Below are positions 58,065-64,000 of a stretch of DNA of 64,000 nt, piece by piece; within the stretch, counting starts at the first letter, position 1; the number at the start of each line of letters is the position of its first letter. The DNA lies in contig CM048753.1 in NCBI GenBank assembly GCA_026315105.1, forward strand, positions 68,177,547 to 68,241,546, read 5' to 3'. The DNA comes from Locusta migratoria (taxonomy: Eukaryota; Arthropoda; Insecta; Orthoptera; Acrididae). The position numbers were made by a program, and so were the translations under genes. The notes under the pieces were generated by a model. The model ran no database searches. It worked only from the letters and a program-made list of their open reading frames with translations, and was not told the DNA's origin.

Positions 58065-58892
58065 CACATACACTTTTGTTCCTTTTAGCCAATTCCGTAT
58101 TGTTTCTTAGTGCTTCGTAAGCTTGGTCTGCTGTAGAGTGATGCAATTGACTGTCAAGTTCAATGTTGTGCAATTCCATATCATCTGAAGCTGTGATCAT
58201 TCTGTTTAACTACAAATTGCACTGTCTGCAGATATCTGACCTTGGTGTTCCCAAATGCAAATTAAAATCTGTAGGAAATGCACTTAGGTAGAATGACCTG
58301 CTTATTGATTTATTAGGAAAGTTTTCAGTGAACAAGCAATACATTCTGCAGAGGTTGAGATGTGGGTGCAAACATTCTTTTGAGGTTTTTTTCCTGCTGT
58401 AGTGGCTCATCTGCTTTGGGAAACTCGAAATGTGTTCCCAAATCAGAACCCTGTCATCATTTGATATTGCATGTGGCCTATTGAAATGTTTTCCTCGTCC
58501 GTCTTTAGGAGTGGTTATTGCATCTTTCAGTTTACATTGAACAGTCTGTATTTGTCACTGGGTGATGGAGAATATGTCAAGAAGTGTTTCTACGCTCTCT
58601 TCTTTTGACTGGTCTTTGTATGTGACAATTGCTTCTTGTTTCTGTGAAGTATTGTCTGTCTTACATTTATTTCATCTGTCTGGTATGCCTATTTCCATTG
58701 ATTTTATCGGGTAAATGGACTGCTTTCTTTTAAGCGCACTCCTGCAGTGAATAATGTAACCAATGAATATTACTACCTTATATTCAGATTATCATATTAC
58801 ACATTCTCTTTCAATAATATAGCAGGGCTTAGATTGTATATATTATTTTCTCATCATTGTTAACACTTAAAAACTATAGTTTATTTAATTTA

Positions 58893-59275
58893 TAATATAG
58901 TGAGGACAGTTTACAACTCACCGCAAAGACGTGGCGACGAGCTGCGACAGGCACATACAAAAGACACACACATACAACATATTCAGCTATCGGCCTTGGC
59001 CTTCTTTAGAAAATAGAGCACTCACGCAATCACACAGGCACACAACACAGTCATACAACCATCACCTCCTACTGCCGCACTTCGAATCGCGCTCTGCAGC
59101 AAATCAGAGATGGGAGGGGGAGGGGATAGAAAGGTTATGTCACGGTGGTGGGGATGGGTTAGATGGGAATAACGAGATGCAGCTTAACAATGGAGTGGGG
59201 AGGCGGGTGAGGGGAGACAATAAAATAAAGTGAAATAAATATATATATAGAAAATGCACACTGCAAGTACACAAG

Positions 59276-59331
<56 letters not shown>

Positions 59332-59380
59332 TCACACATTCACACACACTCAAAATTTTGAGTGGTGTGTGAATGTGTGA

Positions 59381-59426
<46 letters not shown>

Positions 59427-59752
59427 GCAGTGTGCATTTTCTATATATATATTTATTTCACTTTATTTTATTTTCTCCCCTCACCCGCCTCCCCACCACC
59501 GTGACATAACCTTTCTATCCCCTCCCCCTCCCGTCCTCGATTCGCTGCAGAGCGTGATTCGAAGTGCGGCAGTCGGAGGTGATGGTTGTATGACTGTGTT
59601 GTGTGCCTGTGTGATTGCATGAGTGCTCTATTTTCTAAAGAAGGCCATGGCCGATAGCTGAATGTGTTGTATGTGTGTGTCTTTTGTATGTGCCTGTCGC
59701 AGCTCGTCGCCACGTCTTTGCGGTGAGTTGTAAACTGTCCTCACTATATTAT
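58893..59752. repeat. 0.86-kb palindrome, fourth PLE-like terminal family, copy 2
   Basis: Arms of about 420 bases are nearly identical from TAATATAGTGAGGACAGTTT to GGTGGTGGGGATGGG. The centre is (CA)n/(GT)n (59279-59330 and 59385-59421). Both arms carry AAGAAGGCC-hairpin-GGCCGATAGCT. Confidence 0.85.
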
Positions 59753-60003
59753 TAATTCCAACCTGGACTTTCCATTATGTTTATTTAATTCATCTTTACA
59801 TACTTCTACTGTAAAGTTTCATAAATTGCACGTGAAGTGTGTAGCTGCAACCATCTACTCTACAGGGATAGTGGCTGCTAACAAGGGCACACACATTTCT
59901 CTATACATATGTACCTTTTTATGAAACCCATACAGGATTATTCCCAGGAACTACCCTTCCTTTCCGTGATTTATATTTCAATCCGGCATCATGAAGCCTT
60001 TTC

Positions 60004-60030
60004 CTCTTAACACTAGAACTGTCGGAGTTT
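60004..60030 (+). other. Possible piggyBac-type terminus
   Basis: TTAACACTAGAACTGTCGG: a TTAA followed by a CACTAGAA-like start. Only one end is seen. Confidence 0.2.
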
Positions 60031-60241
60031 TTAACACACTAAAACCGCCAACAGGACAAAAGTGTCCCATTTCAGATCAATGCGTTACTGTTTGATCCTA
60101 GTCTTTTAATTTTAAGGGACGGGTATTTAGGTAAGAAATATTGACACTGAAGGTGTCATATGTTGTTTTTATTCTAAATATTAAGTACAAATGTGATAGA
60201 TACAATTAAATTCAAAACGTTTTAACATAACATCATAAATA

Positions 60242-60640
60242 TAATTTTACAAATATAAAAAATAGAAAACGGATGACTTACCCAAAGGACAGGCTCGTCG
60301 AGAGACACAAATAAAATCACACACATACAAGCTTTTGCAACCGTTGGTCACTTCTTCAGGAAAAGAGGAAGAAAGGAGAGGAGAAAGGCAAGGATAAGGG
60401 TTTTAAGGAAGTGGAAAAGGAATGACTCCTTTTCCACTTCCTTAAAACCCATATCCTTCCCTTTCTCCTCTCCTTTCTTCCTCTTTTCCTGAAGAAGCGA
60501 CCAACGGTTGCAAAAGCTTGTATGTGTGTTTGTGTGTGATTTTATTTGTGTCAGTCGACGAGCCTGTCCTTTGGGTGAGTTATCCGTTTTCTATTTTTTA
60601 TATTTGTTTATCCCACCAGGAAAGTTTCCTTCTATAATTT
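60242..60640. repeat. PLE terminal palindrome, short
   Basis: Near-perfect inverted arms meet at about 60422 (second subfamily, without the middle). Cores: minus near 60335-60360 and plus near 60490, stem GCGACC/GGUUGC, with AAAA in place of GAAA in both arms, so the change predates or was copied with the palindrome. Confidence 0.82.
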
Positions 60641-60920
60641 TCGTTTCATCAATTTGAATCTAAATATAATTTTATTTTTTATTTTTGGACATATGAACTA
60701 CAATATACAAAAACTTGAAAATTGTTCATTATGTCATAAAGAAAACAAACTTTTTAAATAGAAATCGAGCCATGGCATGAAGTTTTCAAATTTATATTTT
60801 CTACAACTAAGTATAACATAATACACCATCAATACATTATTGTAGTCTAATGTCATTCTGCACTTCGATACATTTTCCAAAGATAAAATTACAGTCTTTG
60901 TAACTGCTTTTAGAATCCTA

Positions 60921-61119
60921 CCGCCGGCCGCAGTGACCAAGGGGACTGAGGCGCTCCAGTCACGGTCTGCACAGTCACTATGGTCGGGCGTTCGAATCCC
61001 CCCTCGGGCATGGATATTTATGCCGTCAGTAGTATTAGCTAGGTCATAAGTAGTTTGTAAGTTTAGGGCCTGATGACCCCCATAGTTAAGTCCCATAAGC
61101 TATACAAACATTTGAACAA
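60921..61119 (+). repeat. tRNA-derived SINE (family 1)
   Basis: Slightly diverged copy. The tail ends ATACAAACATTTGAACAATT. It sits just left of the PLE inverted repeat. Confidence 0.88.
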
Positions 61120-61194
61120 TTAAATATAAAAAATAGATGATTACTCACCAGGCGAAGGAGCAGAGGTGTGACAGCATCACAAATAAATAAATGA

Positions 61195-61240
<46 letters not shown>

Positions 61241-61553
61241 GCAAGCTTTCCCAACCCAGTTGCTTCTTCAAGCAGAAGGGAAGGAGAGGGAAAAGGAAAT
61301 GATGAGGGTTTTAAGGGAGGGGGTAAGGAGCCATTCCAATCCCGGGAGAGGAAAGACTTACCTTGGGGGAAAAAGTGGAGAGTTATGGAGAGTTACCAAA
61401 TGCACACACATTCACACAGACACAAGTACACCTAGGCAGACATACTATAGAAAGCAAAGAAGTTAAGAAGTTAGACAGAGATACCACTTGAGGCAGAGGC
61501 TCTGTCCAGAGAACCGATGCAAAGATGTTAAGATGGTGGGTGGGAATTCGAAT

Positions 61554-62335
61554 TTAGCGGAGTTTGAGACCGGGTGGGCAATGGGAAGAGAGAATATGCT
61601 GAAGGGCTAGTTCCCATCTCCGGAGTTCTGTAGGATTGGTGTCAGTGGGAAGTATCCAGATAACCCTGATGGCGTAGCACTGTGCCAAGATGTGCTGGCC
61701 GTGCACCAAGGCGTGTTTAGCCACAGGGTGATCCTCGTTACCAACAAACACTGTCTGCCTGTGTCCATTCATGCGAATGGACAGTTTGTTGCTGGTCATT
61801 CCCACATAGAACGCTTCACAGTGCAGGCATGTCAGTTGGTAGATCACGTGGGTACTATCGCAAGTGGCTCTGCCTTTGATCGTGTACACCTTCCAGGTTA
61901 CGGGACTGGAGTAAGTGGTGGTGGAAGGATGCATATGGCAGGTTTTACAACGGGGGCGGTTACAAGGGTAGGAGCCAGAAGGTAGGGAAGGTGGTTTGGG
62001 GATTTCATAGGGGTGGACTAGGAGGTTACAGAGGTTAGGTGGGCGGCGGAAAGACACTCTCGGTGGAGTAGGAAGGATGTCATGAAGGACGGATCTCATT
62101 TCGGGGCATGATTTAAGGAAGTCGTATCCTTGCTGGAAAGCCACATTCATAGTCCGCTCCAGTCCCGGAAAGTATCCGGTGACAAGAGGGGCACTTCTGG
62201 GATTCTTCTGTTGAAGGTTCTGAATTTGGGGGGATGAGGAAGTGGCTCTGACAATTTGTTTCTCTACCAGATTAGGAGGATAGCTGCGGGATGTGAAAGC
62301 TGTTATTAGGTTATTGGTGTAGTGTTTGTTGGTAA
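61554..62335 (-). pseudogene. Penelope-like GIY-YIG endonuclease domain
   Basis: The frame is open for over 250 codons. Order: LVTGYFPGLERTMNVAFQQG, then ILPTPPRVSFRRPPNLCNLL, the zinc-binding cluster CNRPRCKTCHMHPST, and the GIY-YIG core CDSTHVIYQLTCLHCEAFYV followed by GMTSNKLSIRMNGHR (catalytic Y, Y and R/H positions present). It ends CPPGLKLR. In PLEs this nuclease follows the RT and nicks the target. The RT is missing here, and the frame upstream of 62335 reads into the opposite arm. The longest uninterrupted PLE protein in the window. Confidence 0.85.
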
Positions 62336-62519
62336 CGAGGATCACCCTGTGGCTAAACACGCCTTGGTGCACGGCCAGCACATCTTGGCACAGTGCTACA
62401 CCGTCCGGGTTATCTGGATACTTCCCACTGACACCAATCCTTCAGAACTCCGGAGATGGGAACTAGCCCTTCAGCATATTCTCTCTTCCCATTGCCCACC
62501 TGGTCTCAACCTCCGCTAA
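62322..62519 (+). pseudogene. PLE endonuclease C-terminus, right arm
   Basis: Reads FVGNEDHPVAKHALVHGQHI, then DTNPSELRRWELALQHILSS and CPPGLNLR before a stop: the same C-terminus as the left arm with a few substitutions. Confidence 0.85.
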
Positions 62520-62819
62520 ATTCGAATTCCCACCCACCATCTTAACATCTTTGCATCGGTTCTCTGGACAGAGCCTCTGCGTCAAGTGGTATCTCTGTCT
62601 AACTTCTTAACTTCTTTGCTTTCTACAGTATGTCTGCATAGGTGTACTTGTGTCTGTGTTAATGTGTGTGCATTTGTTTACCCTCCATTTTTTCCCCCAA
62701 GGTAAGTCTTTCCTCTCTCGGGATTGGAATGGCTCCTTACCCCCATCCTTAAAACCCTCATCATTTCCTTTTCCCTCTCCTTCCCTTCTGCCTGTAGAAG
62801 CAACTGGGTTGCGAAAGCT

Positions 62820-62868
<49 letters not shown>

Positions 62869-63319
62869 TCATTTATTTATTTGTGATGCTGTCACACCTG
62901 TGCTCCTTCGCCTGGTGAGTAATCTTCGTCTATTTCTTTATATTTAATTTTTCCTCCTAGAAATTTTTCGTCTTAATATTCCAAACATTTGAACATTTAG
63001 ACACCTACTGGTCACCATTGTCTGTAGACTGTACTTCGAAATCTGCTCAGACATAGGGAACTTCGGCAACACATATCTTTCAAACTGGTTTGTCACACAA
63101 TGCACATTTGTATAAACTTTTTTCCTTCTGTGCAGGATTTTTGAACCTGTCAATGGCAGCAGTTCCCATCTACATCTGATGCTTCAACGTGAACTGGTAG
63201 AGTTTCGATCCTGGTTTCTGTATAGCCTTTGGCAAGTTCATCTGAATGCTTCAGAAGGAAATCTCATCTTGTTATTCTGATGCCTGCTAAATCTAGAATA
63301 TTACAAAAAGTATGAGCAG

Positions 63320-64000
63320 GTCCCTCTCCGGGGGACACCACCTTGACGAAGCACTGTCCGTGCGGGTGGAGAGGCTTGAGCATCCGTGGGAAGCTGAGGG
63401 CTATACCGAAGGTAGAGAACCTACTGCCGGAAAGACCTAAGCTGATGGATGAGACTAAGTGTGTCCCACAACGTCCCGTCTTCCTTATCCTCTCCCAGTC
63501 CTTTCCCAATTCCTTTCCCAACCCAAGGTGTGATGCGATCCGTGCCGAGGGGTGCGTGGCACATGGGTGGATGTGTCTCGAACGGAGCCTCAGGGATACC
63601 GGGCGACCTCCCTGAGTAAGTAGCCTTGCACCGCGCGGGGTTATCGTGGTGTGGACCGTATAAATCCCCAAATCTCGTGGGATTAAGATGAACACGAAGA
63701 AAGAAATTATTTTAAAAGAATCTGAGGGACAATCTGAGACCTCAGATACTCGGACATCGGGATCAGGACCGATGGAGTGCACTCCTACTTCTGAATCAGG
63801 GTCTAGACCTGAGCAAGAAGTGGGAACTGTAACAGAGAAGTTGGACCAGACTAGGATTAAGGCCTTGTCTGGGGCTCAGAGGAGGAAACTTCTCAAGGAA
63901 CAGAAGCAAAAGGAAGGAAAAGAATGGCTTCCTAAGCATAAGTGGAGGGAATTAAAAGGGCTTGAGCCCAAGACCTCCAAAAAGAAACTGTCTCAGGTCG
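63320..64000 (+). mobile_element. 5' end of a non-LTR LINE, leaves the window
   Basis: A GC-rich 5' UTR begins near GGTCCCTCTCCGGGGGACAC. A start codon at 63688 follows GTGGGATTAAG. The 5' region is present, so this copy is not 5'-truncated. Confidence 0.6.
63688..64000 (+). CDS. LINE ORF1 (partial, open at window end)
   Basis: 104 codons are open to the last base: MNTKKEIILKESEGQSETSD at the start, a Ser/Thr/Glu-rich stretch, then the basic block IKALSGAQRRKLLKEQKQKE and a Lys-rich end. SGAQRRK-type blocks are common near the N-terminus of ORF1 proteins of arthropod I/Jockey/LOA-type LINEs, which bind the element RNA. No zinc knuckle is reached yet. It is in the same orientation as ADPGK and probably lies in its intron 3. 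Confidence 0.6.
   Translation, partial: MNTKKEIILKESEGQSETSDTRTSGSGPMECTPTSESGSRPEQEVGTVTEKLDQTRIKALSGAQRRKLLKEQKQKEGKEWLPKHKWRELKGLEPKTSKKKLSQV

Larger units (their letters stand above)
61125..62960. mobile_element. PLE inverted repeat with longest endonuclease
   Basis: The left arm (61125-61750) and right arm (62322-62960) are inverted copies of endonuclease C-terminus plus terminal segment. The 570 bases between extend the endonuclease on the minus strand only. Terminal cores here are damaged (UUGAAGA at left, CUGUAGA at right). (CA)n and (GT)n runs lie at 61201-61238 and 62825-62867. Confidence 0.85.

Noticed and set aside
57712..59752. Hammerhead core in the fourth PLE-like family.
   Set aside because: CUGAAGA (or CUAAAGA) and the GGCC hairpin are there, but the GAAA box reads UAUA or GAUA in all copies, so the catalytic core is not supported.
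63137..63282. Possible ADPGK exon 4: acceptor TTCTGTGCAG, phase fits exon 3, 47 codons open.
   Set aside because: The translation (RIFEPVNGSSSHLHLML...) does not resemble the ADPGK segment expected after ANR, and it ends in a stop. A chance in-phase frame of this length is not rare.

Overview
The window looks like a piece of a very large, repeat-saturated insect genome. I infer a locust-like orthopteran from the multi-kilobase introns, the dense nested retroposons, the non-LTR elements ending in (CTACAT)n, the recurring tRNA-derived SINEs, the Penelope-like (PLE) remnants and the Tc1/mariner copies. No species marker was identified. Nothing is bacterial or viral.

Two protein-coding genes are supported by exons with splice sites and matching phases. 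(1) A minus-strand gene for a secreted protein I do not recognise: signal-peptide exon 23074-23233, then exons 13322-13565, 6752-6927 and 4635-4771. It continues beyond position 1. All three junctions are in phase and give 239 codons. (2) A plus-strand ADP-dependent glucokinase (ADPGK) gene: exons 35854-36182, 48295-48485 and 50841-50937. It runs out of the window, with introns of 12.1 kb, 2.4 kb and more than 13 kb. The two genes point away from each other across about 12.5 kb of transposon-filled DNA.

1-35 kb: layered transposons. These are a Tc1 element carrying a CR1/Jockey-like LINE and SINEs (1-2871), four CR1-like LINE copies, a PIF/Harbinger element inside an unclassified repeat (9752-12098), a nearly intact Tc1 (13669-15050), a Helitron-like element (15393-16756), a mariner lacking its catalytic core (21384-22080), three RTE LINE copies, and a TIR-bounded element holding about 70 copies of a 26-bp hairpin-forming repeat (24747-27444).

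35.8-63 kb: the ADPGK introns. They hold many long inverted repeats, most built from PLE reverse transcriptase, GIY-YIG endonuclease and PLE terminal sequence. The terminal regions carry a hammerhead-ribozyme-like core (CUGANGA, a variable but self-complementary stem, GAAA, then AGCU) whose helix changes by compensating substitutions between copies. The right edge holds the 5' end of another LINE whose first ORF leaves the window.
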